Below, piece after piece: positions 1-9,076 of a stretch of 64,000 nucleotides of DNA. The position numbers and the translations under genes are program-made. The notes beneath the pieces were generated by a model. It saw nothing but the letters and a program-made list of their open reading frames with translations, ran no database searches and was not told the origin of the DNA. Source of the stretch: an uncultured Muribaculaceae bacterium (GTDB lineage: Bacteria; Bacteroidota; Bacteroidia; Bacteroidales; Muribaculaceae); assembly GCA_934675575.1 (NCBI GenBank), contig CAKUQQ010000005.1:1-64000 (forward strand), written 5' to 3'. Numbering within the stretch: position 1 is the first letter of the stretch; every line of letters begins with the position of its first letter.

Positions 1-16
1 CAGCCCTCTCGGCGCG

Positions 17-52
17 CGGCCTTCTCCTGAGGTGGAGTAAGGAGAATAGCCG
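17..52 (+). other. Unidentified GC-rich stem-loop at left edge
   Basis: The first 60 bases are clearly more GC-rich than what follows. They can fold into a stem: CGGC (17-20) with GCCG (49-52), and TTCTCC (22-27) with GGAGAA (41-46). No T-run follows, so it is not a plain terminator. It could be the 3' part of a structured RNA or of a transcript starting left of the window. I recognise no known RNA family in it. Confidence 0.25.
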
Positions 53-108
53 TTGCACTTCTTATTGGAATCTTTCCATGCCAAAAACGGCAAAAACAAA
101 TGTCTAAA

Positions 109-140
109 TTTGCTCAAAGACGCAATTAGATGTAAATTTG
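109..140 (+). promoter_or_regulatory. Bacteroidetes-type promoter of tig
   Basis: TTTG at 109-112 and TAAATTTG at 133-140 are separated by 20 bases, matching the TTTG-N19-21-TAnnTTTG consensus of the Bacteroidetes primary sigma factor. The -33 TTTG is itself the end of another TAAATTTG (105-112). The expected start is near 147, giving tig a leader of about 58 bases that is A/T-rich and has no Shine-Dalgarno sequence. Confidence 0.6.
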
Positions 141-204
141 CATTTAAATATGAAATGAAATTTTATTTGAGATAAATTTTAAATAAATATATACAATCTA
201 CAAG

Positions 205-1566
205 ATGAACGTAAATTTCGAAAAAACTGATAATGTGAATGGTGTTCTCACAATATCGTTCAAAGAGGAGGATTACAAAGACGACTACAAGAAAAGATTA
301 AACGAAGCAGGTCAACAGCATCCACTTAAAGGTTTCCGTCCAGGACATGTTCCAATGGGATTGCTCAAGAAATTCTATGGCCCACAGGTTCTCGCTGACC
401 TGATTGACCGCAAGGTGAGCAAGTCTCTTGGTGACTACATCGTGGAAAACAAGATTGACGTTTTGGGTGAGCCAATGCTCAACAAAGACACAAAAGTTGA
501 CTTCAACAAAGACACTGAATTCACTTTTATTTTCGACCTTGGCATAGCTCCAGAGTTTGAGTGCAAGCTCGACAAACGAGTTAAGATTCCATATTACAAT
601 ATTGAGGTTTCGCAAGAAATGGTTGACAAGCAAAATGAAGCCCTCAAAAAACGCTTTGGCAAGCAAGTGCCAGGCGAGACTATTGACGAAGAAGCTCTTG
701 TGCGTGGTTCAATGGTGGAACTTGATGAAAATGGCAATGCCAAAGAGGGTGGCATAAATGTGGAGAAAACTGTGCTGTCGCCAAAATATCTGAAAGACGA
801 AGACGAAAAGAAGAAATTCATCGGTAAAAAGGTGAATGACGAAATCGTGTTAAATCCGGCAAAGGCTGTGGGCGAAAGCACTACAGAATTGGCTTCGTTG
901 CTCAATATTGACAAAGACAAGGCCGCTGACGTGAAGAGCGACTTCAAGATGACTGTTAATGAAATTCTCGTGAACCAGCCAGCAGAAATGAATCAAGAAT
1001 TCTTTGATAACGTTTTGGGCAAAGATGTGGCTAAAGACGAGAAAACATATCTTGAGAAAGTGAAAGAGATGATTGCTAACCAGCTCAAAAACGACAGCAA
1101 CTACCGCTTCACAATGGACGCTGAGCGTGTGCTTCGTAAGAAAGTGGGCGACTTGGAGTTGCCAGAAGCTTTCTTGAAGCGTTATTTGGTGGCCACCAAC
1201 AAAGATGCTGACGAGAAGAAGGTGGAAGAAAATTTTGAGAACACAGCAAGCCAAATCAAGTGGCAACTCATCAAGGAAAAAATTGCCAAAAACTTGAATG
1301 TGAAAGTTGAGGCTGAAGACAAGACCAAGATGGCCAAGTTCTATGCTGCACAACAATTCGCTCAATATGGCATGAACAATGTGCCCGACGACGTGATTGA
1401 GAACTACGCTCATCAAATTCTGGAGAAACCAGAATATAGCCGAGACATTGAGAACCAAGCTTTTGAGGATAAGGTGTATGCAGCCATTAAAGATGCTGTT
1501 GCCGTTGAGGAAAAAACAGTGTCGGTAGATGAGTTCAACAAGTTGTTTGAGCAAGCTAAGAAATAA
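205..1566 (+). CDS. tig: Trigger factor (ribosome-associated chaperone)
   Basis: Trigger factor binds the ribosome at the peptide exit and holds nascent chains before release to other chaperones. The N-terminal ribosome-binding signature GFRPG lies near residues 43-47, equivalent to GFRxGK of the family. The middle peptidyl-prolyl isomerase region is short and divergent, as in other Bacteroidales. The C-terminal half is the charged helical chaperone body. The length of 453 aa is normal for this order. The ATG at 205 follows an A-rich stretch and gives the expected N-terminus. It leads the tig-clpP-clpX gene order, common in bacteria, which pairs a folding factor with a protease. Confidence 0.93.
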   Translation: MNVNFEKTDNVNGVLTISFKEEDYKDDYKKRLNEAGQQHPLKGFRPGHVPMGLLKKFYGPQVLADLIDRKVSKSLGDYIVENKIDVLGEPMLNKDTKVDFNKDTEFTFIFDLGIAPEFECKLDKRVKIPYYNIEVSQEMVDKQNEALKKRFGKQVPGETIDEEALVRGSMVELDENGNAKEGGINVEKTVLSPKYLKDEDEKKKFIGKKVNDEIVLNPAKAVGESTTELASLLNIDKDKAADVKSDFKMTVNEILVNQPAEMNQEFFDNVLGKDVAKDEKTYLEKVKEMIANQLKNDSNYRFTMDAERVLRKKVGDLELPEAFLKRYLVATNKDADEKKVEENFENTASQIKWQLIKEKIAKNLNVKVEAEDKTKMAKFYAAQQFAQYGMNNVPDDVIENYAHQILEKPEYSRDIENQAFEDKVYAAIKDAVAVEEKTVSVDEFNKLFEQAKK

Positions 1567-1588
1567 TAATAGTTTCACTAAATAAATC

Positions 1589-1623
1589 AAGGGCGACTCT
1601 GTTTTTTTCAGATGGTCGCCCTT
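1589..1623 (+). terminator. Hairpin between tig and clpP (attenuator or weak terminator)
   Basis: AAGGGCGAC (1589-1597) pairs perfectly with GTCGCCCTT (1615-1623), a 9-bp stem with a 17-base loop containing a T7 run. Only a few T residues follow. The start of clpP is 26 bases downstream and I see no full promoter between, so this probably tunes rather than ends transcription into clpPX. Confidence 0.6.
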
Positions 1624-1649
1624 ATTTGACAAAAAACACCAATAAAGAC

Positions 1650-2321
1650 ATGAAAAATGAATTTAGAAATTATGCCGTGCATCACCTTGGCATGAATGGA
1701 CTGGCACTTGACCAGTATGCCCAGAGTGCAACAGGCAATTACATATCACCAACCGTGATTGAGGAGCGTCAACTCAACATGACTCAGATGGACGTGTTTT
1801 CGCGCCTTATGATGAATCGCATCATATTTTTGGGCACGCAGATTGACGATTATGCCGCCAATGTGATTCAAGCCCAACTTTTGTTTCTTGAACAATCTGA
1901 CCCAGGCAAAGATATTCAAATATATATAAACTCTCCTGGTGGCTCTGTGTATGCCGGTCTGGGCATATATGACACAATGCAATATATACAAACTCCGGTT
2001 TCCACAATTTGCACTGGTATGGCGGCAAGCATGGCAGCCGTGCTGCTTGTGGCTGGAGAAAAAGGCAAGCGTTATGCGTTGAAACACTCACGCGTCATGA
2101 TACATCAGCCTATGGGTGGTATTCAAGGACAGGCTTCTGACATAGAGATTACAGCTCGCGAAATTCAGAAACTTAAAACAGAACTATACACAATCATCTC
2201 TGACCATTCTGGCCAGCCATACGATAAGGTGTATGCCGACTCCGATCGTGACTACTGGATGACCTCAAAAGAGGCTCTTGAATATGGCATGATTGATGAA
2301 GTCATGGAAAAAGCAAAATAA
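1650..2321 (+). CDS. clpP: ATP-dependent Clp protease proteolytic subunit
   Basis: ClpP is the serine peptidase barrel of the Clp protease. The 223-aa product has the nucleophile Ser127 in GMAASMAA, the catalytic His152 in VMIHQP, and the aspartate region RDYWMT near the C-terminus. I chose the ATG at 1650 because the longer reading begins with a TTG inside the tail of the upstream hairpin. The N-terminus is longer than in E. coli, as in related Bacteroidales. The stop codon overlaps the clpX start by one base (TAATG), implying translational coupling and matched subunit supply. Confidence 0.95.
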   Translation: MKNEFRNYAVHHLGMNGLALDQYAQSATGNYISPTVIEERQLNMTQMDVFSRLMMNRIIFLGTQIDDYAANVIQAQLLFLEQSDPGKDIQIYINSPGGSVYAGLGIYDTMQYIQTPVSTICTGMAASMAAVLLVAGEKGKRYALKHSRVMIHQPMGGIQGQASDIEITAREIQKLKTELYTIISDHSGQPYDKVYADSDRDYWMTSKEALEYGMIDEVMEKAK

Positions 2322-3562
2322 TGGCTAAGAAACAGGAAAAGTTGCGTTGCTGCCTGTGTGGCAGAACTGAAGATGAGGTGGCGCTGATGATGCCAGGGCT
2401 TAACGGCTGCATTTGCAATGAGTGTGCCGAGCAAGCCAATGAAATTGCACACCAGTTTCTTCAAAAGGTGCATGATAAGAAAGAGGCTGACTTCTGTCTT
2501 GAAGAAGTGCCCAAGCCTGAAGAGATAAAAAGTTTTTTGGACCAATATGTGATAGGGCAGGACACGGCTAAGATATACTTGAGCGTGGCTGTGTATAACC
2601 ACTACAAGCGTCTAATGCAGAAGCATGTAGATGACGTCGATATTGAGAAATCCAACATCTTGATGGTTGGTCCAACGGGAACGGGAAAAACTCTTTTGGC
2701 TAAAACCATAGCCAAGATGCTGAAAGTGCCGTTCACCATTGTAGATGCCACGGTGCTCACGCAGGCAGGATATGTGGGAGAAGACATAGAAAGTTTGCTC
2801 ACAAGGTTGCTGCAAGTTTGTGATTACGATGTGGCACAAGCCGAGCGCGGCATTGTGTTTATCGATGAGATTGACAAAATTGGCCGAAAAGGCGACAACC
2901 CGTCGATAACACGTGATGTGAGTGGAGAAGGTGTGCAACAGGGTCTGTTGAAATTGCTTGAAGGTTCGGTAGTGAACGTGCCACCGCAAGGCGGCAGGAA
3001 ACACCCCGAACAGAAACTTATTCCTGTTGACACAAAGAATATCTTGTTTATCTGTGGAGGTGCATTTGAGGGCATTGAACAAATCATCGCAAGACGCATG
3101 AATACTCATGTGGTTGGCTTTGGTGCAGAGAACAGAATTCGTAAGATTGATAGGGAGAAACTGCTGCATTTTGTTGCCCCACAAGACTTGAAGGCTTTTG
3201 GCTTGATTCCGGAAATCATAGGTCGTTTGCCAATCCTAACAAATTTGGAGCCTCTTGACCGCAACGCTTTGCGCCGAATTTTGACAGAACCGAAAAATGC
3301 CATAACCAAGCAGTATGAAAAATTGCTTGAAATGGACGGTGTGAAGCTCAAAATCAATGATGATGTGTTGGACTATATTGTGGACAAAGCTATCGAGTAT
3401 AAACTTGGGGCAAGGGGATTGAGGTCAATCTTCGAGACGATAATGATAGAGGCAATGTTCACCATACCTTCGTCAGGCAAGAAGCAATTCACTCTAACAA
3501 AGGAATATGCAAAAAAGCAGCTGGAAAAATCAAATTTGGAACTAATCAACAGCGTGAATTGA
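2321..3562 (+). CDS. clpX: ATP-dependent Clp protease ATP-binding subunit ClpX
   Basis: ClpX is the AAA+ unfoldase that feeds proteins to ClpP. The 413-aa product has an N-terminal four-cysteine zinc-binding domain (CLCG near residue 11 and CNEC about 25 residues later), Walker A GPTGTGKT, the pore loop GYVG, Walker B VFIDEIDK, and a VGF loop near residue 265 that matches the IGF loop docking onto ClpP. The C-terminal small domain is complete. It is translationally coupled to clpP. The recQ gene that often follows clpX in Bacteroidales is not here; a recQ lies 50 kb away next to recJ. Confidence 0.96.
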   Translation: MAKKQEKLRCCLCGRTEDEVALMMPGLNGCICNECAEQANEIAHQFLQKVHDKKEADFCLEEVPKPEEIKSFLDQYVIGQDTAKIYLSVAVYNHYKRLMQKHVDDVDIEKSNILMVGPTGTGKTLLAKTIAKMLKVPFTIVDATVLTQAGYVGEDIESLLTRLLQVCDYDVAQAERGIVFIDEIDKIGRKGDNPSITRDVSGEGVQQGLLKLLEGSVVNVPPQGGRKHPEQKLIPVDTKNILFICGGAFEGIEQIIARRMNTHVVGFGAENRIRKIDREKLLHFVAPQDLKAFGLIPEIIGRLPILTNLEPLDRNALRRILTEPKNAITKQYEKLLEMDGVKLKINDDVLDYIVDKAIEYKLGARGLRSIFETIMIEAMFTIPSSGKKQFTLTKEYAKKQLEKSNLELINSVN

Positions 3563-3589
3563 TTTAAGTTTATAGAAAAACAAGCATAA

Positions 3590-3628
3590 CAAAAAGTGTG
3601 TCGATTAAAAATCGGCACACTTTTTTAT
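3590..3628. terminator. Bidirectional terminator after clpX
   Basis: AAAAGTGTG and CACACTTTT flank a GTCGAT/ATCGGC stem with an AAAA-type loop, followed by T-rich sequence on one side and preceded by A-rich sequence on the other. It lies between the convergent clpX and the 230-aa gene and can serve both. Confidence 0.8.
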
Positions 3629-3693
3629 TTTGCGCTCACAACTTGTGTTATGCCAAAACATTTTCTTGGCAGAGTTGTTAATGGGGCGTAAAG

Positions 3694-4386
3694 CTAAGGA
3701 ATTAATACTTTTTCTATCCAGTCTTTTAGATGTTGCGGCATATAGAGGCCATCGCCATAAGCTATCTCTAATGCGAGACATTGAGTGTATGTAACATCTG
3801 ATGCCAACACGATTTCATCAAAATCAGATTCTCCGTTCCAGTAGAGGATTCCAGTCGTTCGTTTAGTGCATTCTGCTGCTGCAACAATAACATCAGGGTT
3901 GTCTTTAAGCCTCCAATTGTTATTGGCATCGCATAGCACTCTGGCTGCATTAGCTTTCAATAATTCCAAGATACTTTCTGCTTGGCTGTTGTAGCGAACT
4001 ATGCCATTAATAGAGGTGAAACACACTGGGAAATCACCATCAGACCAAAAATCTTTTATGAGCAAACGATAAACGCAAGTAGCTGTTTGCAGCAAGCTGC
4101 GGGCTATGGATTCATCGTTTTTGTCTCCAGTATGGCAACCGAGGTTTTTGGCTATATTAGCAAGTTCTTCATAAGTCATTCCGTCATTCAGAACTATATA
4201 ATTTCGGTCAAAGAAAATATAGGCATCATCAAGAGTGTTGCGAATTGCATTTTCAATCTCGGCATATTTATATTTGTATTCATGGTTACGCTGCACCTCA
4301 GTAAGCCACACAGATGGCGACTCTGGCATGTTTGTGCCGGGGTAGTGGTCAGCAAAAAGCTTATGGATAGTTGTTGCGTTCATCAT
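3694..4386 (-). CDS. Hypothetical protein, 230 aa
   Basis: I do not recognise this protein. It has no signal peptide, no membrane segment and no nucleotide-binding motif. The sequence is mixed alpha/beta in look, with five cysteines and a tryptophan-containing central part (KDFWSDGDFP near residues 111-120). It stands alone between a bidirectional terminator and the nifJ terminator, with its own promoter directly upstream, so it is a single-gene unit. The start could be either of two adjacent ATG codons (4386 or 4383). Codon use looks native. It is probably a soluble cytoplasmic protein of narrow distribution. Confidence 0.6.
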   Translation of the reverse strand: MMNATTIHKLFADHYPGTNMPESPSVWLTEVQRNHEYKYKYAEIENAIRNTLDDAYIFFDRNYIVLNDGMTYEELANIAKNLGCHTGDKNDESIARSLLQTATCVYRLLIKDFWSDGDFPVCFTSINGIVRYNSQAESILELLKANAARVLCDANNNWRLKDNPDVIVAAAECTKRTTGILYWNGESDFDEIVLASDVTYTQCLALEIAYGDGLYMPQHLKDWIEKVLIP

Positions 4387-4392
4387 TAATTA

Positions 4393-4421
4393 CAAAGTTA
4401 CAATAATGTTCGCTAAACAAA
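4393..4421 (-). promoter_or_regulatory. Promoter of the 230-aa gene, near-leaderless
   Basis: On the minus strand TAACTTTG (4393-4400) is preceded by TTTG (4418-4421) with a 17-base spacer, slightly short of the usual 19-21. The -7 box ends six bases before the first ATG, so the transcript would have almost no leader. Confidence 0.45.
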
Positions 4422-4439
4422 CATACTGGCTTAAAATTA

Positions 4440-4475
4440 AAATGGGTTGTACCAACATTTTGGTACAACCCATTT
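4440..4475. terminator. Strong hairpin terminator after nifJ
   Basis: A perfect 15-bp inverted repeat (4441-4455 with 4460-4474, core GGGTTGTACCAA) with a CATT loop is followed on the minus strand by TTTTAATTTT. It lies 35 bases past the nifJ stop. Confidence 0.85.
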
Positions 4476-4509
4476 TGTATTTGGAGTTTTTCTAACTATT
4501 ACTTAGAAA

Positions 4510-7500
4510 TCATTTTTCATCAGGATTTACACCCCATTGCTGTTGTGAAAGGCGGCGATAGTTGTTGTAACGCCATTGAGCATTGGCCTTTGCAGCCTTG
4601 AAGAGCTCTTCAGCCTCGTCAGGATATTGCTTCATAACCGATGCGTAACGCACTTCGCCCTTGAGGAAGTCGATGAAGTTGTCCCAGTTTGGCTCTTTGC
4701 TATCGAGAGTGAATGGGTTCTTGCCTTCTTTCTCAAGTTCTGGGTTATATCTCCAGAGGTGCCAGTAGCCACATGCCACAGCCTTAGCCTCCTCGGCTTG
4801 GCTCTTGCCCATACCAGACTTCAAGCCGTGGTTGATACATGGAGCGTAAGCAATAATCAAAGATGGTCCGTCGTAAGCCTCGGCCTCACGCAGAGCTTTC
4901 AGTGTCTGCATATTGTCAGCGCCCATAGCCACTTGTGCCACATAAACGTAGCCGTAAGTAGAAGCAATCAGACCAAGGTCTTTCTTGCGCACGCGCTTGC
5001 CGGCTGCAGCAAACTTGGCTATTGCGCCGAGAGGTGTTGACTTGGAAGCCTGACCACCAGTGTTGGAGTAAACCTCGGTGTCGAGCACAAGAATATTTAC
5101 GTTCTTGCCGCTTGCAACCACGTGGTCCAAACCACCGAAACCGATGTCGTAAGAAGCACCGTCACCACCGATAATCCATTGTGAGCGTTTCACAAGATAT
5201 TTGCCAAGGCTGAGGACTTTCTTGTTCTCCTCAACGTCGCTATTAGAGATAGCGGCCAAAATCTTGTCGCTCAGTTCGCGGCTCTTAGGACCGTCGTTGA
5301 AGTTCTCAAGCCATTCGTTGTAAAGAGCCTTGATGTCATCGGCAACGGCCTCGCTTGCAATAGCATCTTGAACGAAAGTCTTAACTCTTGCGCGCATTTT
5401 CTCATCGGCAATAGCCATACCCATGCCAAACTCGCAGAAATCCTCAAACAATGAGTTAGCCCAAGCAGGACCATGTCCCTTTTCGTTGGTGGTGTATGGT
5501 GTTGAAGGAACTGCAGCAGAGTAGATTGAAGAGCAACCTGTGGCGTTAGACACCATTTCGCGGTCGCCGAAGAGTTGAGAAATCAGCTTAACGTAAGGAG
5601 TCTCACCACAACCAGAGCATGCACCATTGAACTCAAAGAGTGGGGTGGCAAACTGGCTGTTCTTAACATTGCTCTTTATGTCAACCAAAGCTTGCTTAGA
5701 TGTAACGTGCTTAGAAGCATAATCCCAGAGTTTCTGGTCGTCTTCGTGCTCCAGAAGCGGAACCATCTTGAGGGCTTTCTCCACCTCGCCGGTTTCGCGG
5801 TTCTTCTTGCCAGGACAAACGTCAACACAGTTGCTGCAGCCAAGGCAGTCGAGAACGTCAACAACCTGCACGAACTTCAAGCCTGCCAAAGTCTTGCCGA
5901 TAGCAGGAAGCTTGTCTTCTTCCTTGAAAGGAGAAGCAGCAGCCTCTTCCTCGTTCATGAGGAATGGGCGGATAGCAGCGTGAGGACAAACGAAAGCACA
6001 CTTGTTACATTGGATACAGTTTGCAGAATTCCATTCTGGAACAAATGCTGCAACACCACGTTTCTCAAATGTGGAAGTACCGTTTTGCCAAGTACCGTCT
6101 TCAATGCCCTTGAATGCACTTACTGGCAGCAAGTCGCCGTCTTGTGCGTTGATAGGGAACACCAAGTTGCTGATGAACTCAGGTACATCATCGTTGGTTG
6201 TGTTTTCAACAACGAGGTCAGACCAAGCTGCATCTACTGGCAATTCTTTGTATTCACCACCACGGTCAACGGCCTGATAGTTCATGTTTACAATCTTTTC
6301 GCCCTTGCGGCTGTAGCTCTTGACAATGAATTCTTTCATTTGCTCAACAGCCAAGTCGATAGGAATAACCTTGGTTATGCGGAAGAATGCAGATTGAAGA
6401 ATAGTGTTGGTGCGGTTGCCCAACCCAATTTCTTGTGCAATTTTAGTAGCGTTGATATAGTAAACAGAAATCTTGTGGTCAGCGAAGTATTTCTTCACCT
6501 TGTTTGGCAAGTTCTTTGCAAGCTCATCGCCTTCCCACACTGTGTTCAAGAGGAATGTTCCACCGTCTTGCAGACCCTTGGTCACATCATACATGTGGAG
6601 GTATGCCTGAACGTGGCAAGCAACGAAGTTTGGTGTGGTTACCAAATAAGTTGAGTGGATAGGTTCGTCACCAAAACGGAGGTGAGAGCAAGTGAAACCA
6701 CCAGACTTCTTAGAGTCGTAAGAGAAGTATGCTTGACAATATTTGTCGGTATTTTCACCGATGATTTTCACCGAGTTTTTATTTGCACCCACTGTTCCGT
6801 CGGCACCCAGACCATAGAATTTGGCTTGGAACATGCCTTTGCCTCCAAGAGCTATTTCTTCTTTTTGTGGCAGAGAAGTGAATGTAACGTCATCTACTAT
6901 GCCAATAGTGAAGTGGTTCTTTGGCATAGGCAAAGCCAAGTTGTCATAAACTGACAATATTTGAGCCGGGGTAGTGTCTTTAGAACCCAAACCATAGCGT
7001 CCACCAACGATGACAGGAGCGTTTTCAGAGCTGTAGAAGCAGTCCTTAACGTCAAGATACAGTGGTTCACCGTTAGCACCAGGCTCTTTTGTGCGGTCGA
7101 GCACTGCAATGCGCTTTGCTGTGCTTGGCACTGCAGCCAGGAAATGCTTTGCGCTGAATGGGCGATAGAGGTGAACAGAAACCATGCCGACTTTCTCGCC
7201 TTTTTCGGTCAAGTAGTCAATAGCCTCGCGGATAGCCTCGGTAACAGAACCCATGGCAATAATCACGCGGTCGGCGTCTTTGGCTCCATAGTAATCAAAC
7301 AAACCGTGTTTGCGGCCTGTGATGGCTGCAATCTTGTTCATATAGTCCTCTACTATGGCAGGAATCTTGTCGTAATATTCGTTGCAAGACTCACGGTGCT
7401 GGAAGAACACGTCTGGGTTCTCATTAGTACCACGAGTAACAGGCTTATCTGGATTCATTGAGCGCTCGCGGAATTTAGCAAGAGCTTCTCTATCCAAAAG

Positions 7501-8085
7501 TGGCTCAAGGTCTTCTTGTGACAAGGCCTCAATCTTCTGAATTTCGTGAGATGTGCGGAAACCGTCGAAGAAGTTCAAGAAAGGAAGGCTACCCTTGATG
7601 GCACTCAAATGAGCTACGGCAGACAAATCCATGACTTCTTGAACAGAGCCTTCAGCCAACATGGCGAAACCAGTTTGGCGGCAAGCCATAACATCTTGAT
7701 GGTCGCCAAAGATACATAATGTGTGAGAAGCCAGTGTGCGGGCTGTCACGTGGAACACGCTTGGCAGCAATTCACCAGCAATCTTATACATGTTTGGTAT
7801 CATGAGGAGCAAACCTTGAGAGGCTGTGTAGGTGGTTGTGAGAGCGCCAGCCTGAAGTGAACCATGCACTGCACCGGCAGCACCACCCTCACTTTGCATT
7901 TCTTGCACTGTAACAACTTCACCAAATATGTTTTTGCGACCAGCAGCAGCCCATTCGTCCACATGCTCAGCCATTGGTGATGAAGGTGTGATTGGGTAAA
8001 TTGCAGCCACCTCAGTAAACATGTAACTGATGTGTGCGGCAGCAGTGTTACCATCACAAGTCATAAACTTTTTTTCTTTACTCAT
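4510..8085 (-). CDS. nifJ: Pyruvate:ferredoxin (flavodoxin) oxidoreductase
   Basis: This single-chain enzyme converts pyruvate and CoA to acetyl-CoA and CO2 and passes electrons to ferredoxin; it is central to fermentative energy metabolism in anaerobes. The 1191-aa product has the usual order: N-terminal thiamine-pyrophosphate domain I (YPITPSSPMAE), a gamma-type domain in the middle, two ferredoxin clusters (CIQCNKCAFVC and CLGCSNCVDVC), the cysteine motif GCGET, and the C-terminal thiamine-binding motif GGDGASYDIG with SNTGGQ. I chose the ATG at 8085, which gives MSKEKKFMTCDG; the longer reading adds 29 residues unlike the family. It is monocistronic, with a strong terminator downstream. 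Confidence 0.95.
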   Translation of the reverse strand: MSKEKKFMTCDGNTAAAHISYMFTEVAAIYPITPSSPMAEHVDEWAAAGRKNIFGEVVTVQEMQSEGGAAGAVHGSLQAGALTTTYTASQGLLLMIPNMYKIAGELLPSVFHVTARTLASHTLCIFGDHQDVMACRQTGFAMLAEGSVQEVMDLSAVAHLSAIKGSLPFLNFFDGFRTSHEIQKIEALSQEDLEPLLDREALAKFRERSMNPDKPVTRGTNENPDVFFQHRESCNEYYDKIPAIVEDYMNKIAAITGRKHGLFDYYGAKDADRVIIAMGSVTEAIREAIDYLTEKGEKVGMVSVHLYRPFSAKHFLAAVPSTAKRIAVLDRTKEPGANGEPLYLDVKDCFYSSENAPVIVGGRYGLGSKDTTPAQILSVYDNLALPMPKNHFTIGIVDDVTFTSLPQKEEIALGGKGMFQAKFYGLGADGTVGANKNSVKIIGENTDKYCQAYFSYDSKKSGGFTCSHLRFGDEPIHSTYLVTTPNFVACHVQAYLHMYDVTKGLQDGGTFLLNTVWEGDELAKNLPNKVKKYFADHKISVYYINATKIAQEIGLGNRTNTILQSAFFRITKVIPIDLAVEQMKEFIVKSYSRKGEKIVNMNYQAVDRGGEYKELPVDAAWSDLVVENTTNDDVPEFISNLVFPINAQDGDLLPVSAFKGIEDGTWQNGTSTFEKRGVAAFVPEWNSANCIQCNKCAFVCPHAAIRPFLMNEEEAAASPFKEEDKLPAIGKTLAGLKFVQVVDVLDCLGCSNCVDVCPGKKNRETGEVEKALKMVPLLEHEDDQKLWDYASKHVTSKQALVDIKSNVKNSQFATPLFEFNGACSGCGETPYVKLISQLFGDREMVSNATGCSSIYSAAVPSTPYTTNEKGHGPAWANSLFEDFCEFGMGMAIADEKMRARVKTFVQDAIASEAVADDIKALYNEWLENFNDGPKSRELSDKILAAISNSDVEENKKVLSLGKYLVKRSQWIIGGDGASYDIGFGGLDHVVASGKNVNILVLDTEVYSNTGGQASKSTPLGAIAKFAAAGKRVRKKDLGLIASTYGYVYVAQVAMGADNMQTLKALREAEAYDGPSLIIAYAPCINHGLKSGMGKSQAEEAKAVACGYWHLWRYNPELEKEGKNPFTLDSKEPNWDNFIDFLKGEVRYASVMKQYPDEAEELFKAAKANAQWRYNNYRRLSQQQWGVNPDEK

Positions 8086-8420
8086 CTTTTTATGATTAAA
8101 AATATTAAGTGTTAGTATTTGTTGACAATAAAATTCTGGCAAACAAATAATTTTGCCCAGTTTGCGTGTCACATTGAGCTACACAGCACTATATCCAAAA
8201 TACGGATTTAAATCAGACCAGCTGGATAAAGACGAATAAACGTCTTGTGACACGACGCTCCAACAGGGTCTTATTCTATGCGAAGTTAGGAAAAAACTTT
8301 AACGAAACAAAGAAAATAACGGATTAAAACAGGGCCAGAATAATAAGAAAATCCGCAGGTTTCGCTATGACAAAAAGCCCTTGCCAAATGAAAGGTCTTG
8401 GGTGTGAAATGGGACAGAAA
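8086..8420. other. Non-coding interval upstream of nifJ
   Basis: These 335 bases lie between the end of cobO and the start of nifJ, both on the minus strand. I see no credible gene. An AAGACG/CGTCTT hairpin with a 6-base loop sits at 8229-8246. The region must hold the nifJ promoter, but I find no clean TTTG/TAnnTTTG pair, so nifJ may use a diverged or regulated promoter with a long leader. Confidence 0.4.
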
Positions 8421-8942
8421 TCAGTAGTCAAAACCATTGCGCGAAACCACACCAGATGTGGCATAATAGTGCTTGATTTCTTGCATTTCTGTAACCAAGT
8501 CGGCAAAATCAATTATCTCTTGTGGAGCATATCGCCCAGTTATGATGATTTCGGTGTGGCTGTTGCGTTGCGAGAGCGCATTTAGGACTTCTGCAGTGGT
8601 CAAAAGTCCCACGTGAAGAGCTATGGTCAGTTCGTCTAAAACCACGAGGTCATGCGTTCCGCTTCTCATGATTTCAGTGCATTTTGTCAAGGCTCGCTTG
8701 GCAAGGAGCTTGTCGGTTTCATCTGGTTCACGACTGAGGAAACAGCCTTTGCCGAGCTGCTCAACTGTGATGTTTGGTATGAATTGTGTGATTTTGGTTT
8801 CATTATATTTCATGTCTTTCACAAATTGGGCAATATACACTTTTTGGCCGGCGCAAGCGGCTCTGAGGGCAACCCCAAAGGCCGCAGTTGTCTTGCCTTG
8901 ACCGTTGCCAGTGTAAACGCGGACATATCCTTTTTGCTGCAT
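8421..8942 (-). CDS. cobO: Cob(I)yrinic acid a,c-diamide adenosyltransferase
   Basis: The CobO/BtuR family uses ATP to adenosylate the cobalt of corrinoids, making coenzyme B12 forms needed by enzymes such as methylmalonyl-CoA mutase. The 173-aa product has the P-loop GNGQGKTT at residues 11-18, the family stretch VVLDEL in the middle, and the C-terminal IKHYY...G.DY ending. I chose the ATG at 8942; the longer reading adds 42 residues containing promoter sequence. No other cobalamin genes are nearby, so it may serve salvage of imported corrinoids. The gene is divergent from the PP2C-like gene. Confidence 0.88.
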   Translation of the reverse strand: MQQKGYVRVYTGNGQGKTTAAFGVALRAACAGQKVYIAQFVKDMKYNETKITQFIPNITVEQLGKGCFLSREPDETDKLLAKRALTKCTEIMRSGTHDLVVLDELTIALHVGLLTTAEVLNALSQRNSHTEIIITGRYAPQEIIDFADLVTEMQEIKHYYATSGVVSRNGFDY

Positions 8943-8955
8943 AATTTGTTTTTTG

Positions 8956-8987
8956 CAAAAATAATGAAAAGTCATAAAGGGTGCAAA
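8956..8987 (-). promoter_or_regulatory. Promoter of cobO
   Basis: On the minus strand TTTG (8984-8987) and TATTTTTG (8956-8963) are 20 bases apart, an exact consensus match. Transcription would start about 8 bases before the ATG, so there is no room for a cobalamin riboswitch. Confidence 0.65.
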
Positions 8988-9043
8988 GTTTGCTGAATCG
9001 TTGTTTTTAGTGTGCAAACACGCTGTTATTGGGCGTTTTTTTG

Positions 9044-9051
9044 TAAGTTTG
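9044..9051 (+). promoter_or_regulatory. -7 element upstream of the PP2C-like gene
   Basis: TAAGTTTG matches TAnnTTTG. I see no good TTTG at the expected -33 distance. The start would be near 9058, giving a leader of about 20 bases before the ATG at 9077. Confidence 0.4.
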
Positions 9052-9076
9052 CACCACAATAAAAACACAAGGTGAA

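Noticed and set aside
850..1632. A 260-codon frame on the minus strand opposite tig
   Set aside because: Shadow of tig, with Leu/Phe/His-rich composition and no motif.
5575..6654. A 359-codon frame on the plus strand opposite nifJ
   Set aside because: It lies wholly inside the well-supported nifJ on the other strand; its translation is Cys/Phe/Leu/Asn-rich without any domain, a typical antisense shadow.
8943..9076. Cobalamin riboswitch expected in front of cobO
   Set aside because: The consensus promoter leaves only about eight transcribed bases before the ATG, and no B12-box-like sequence is visible.
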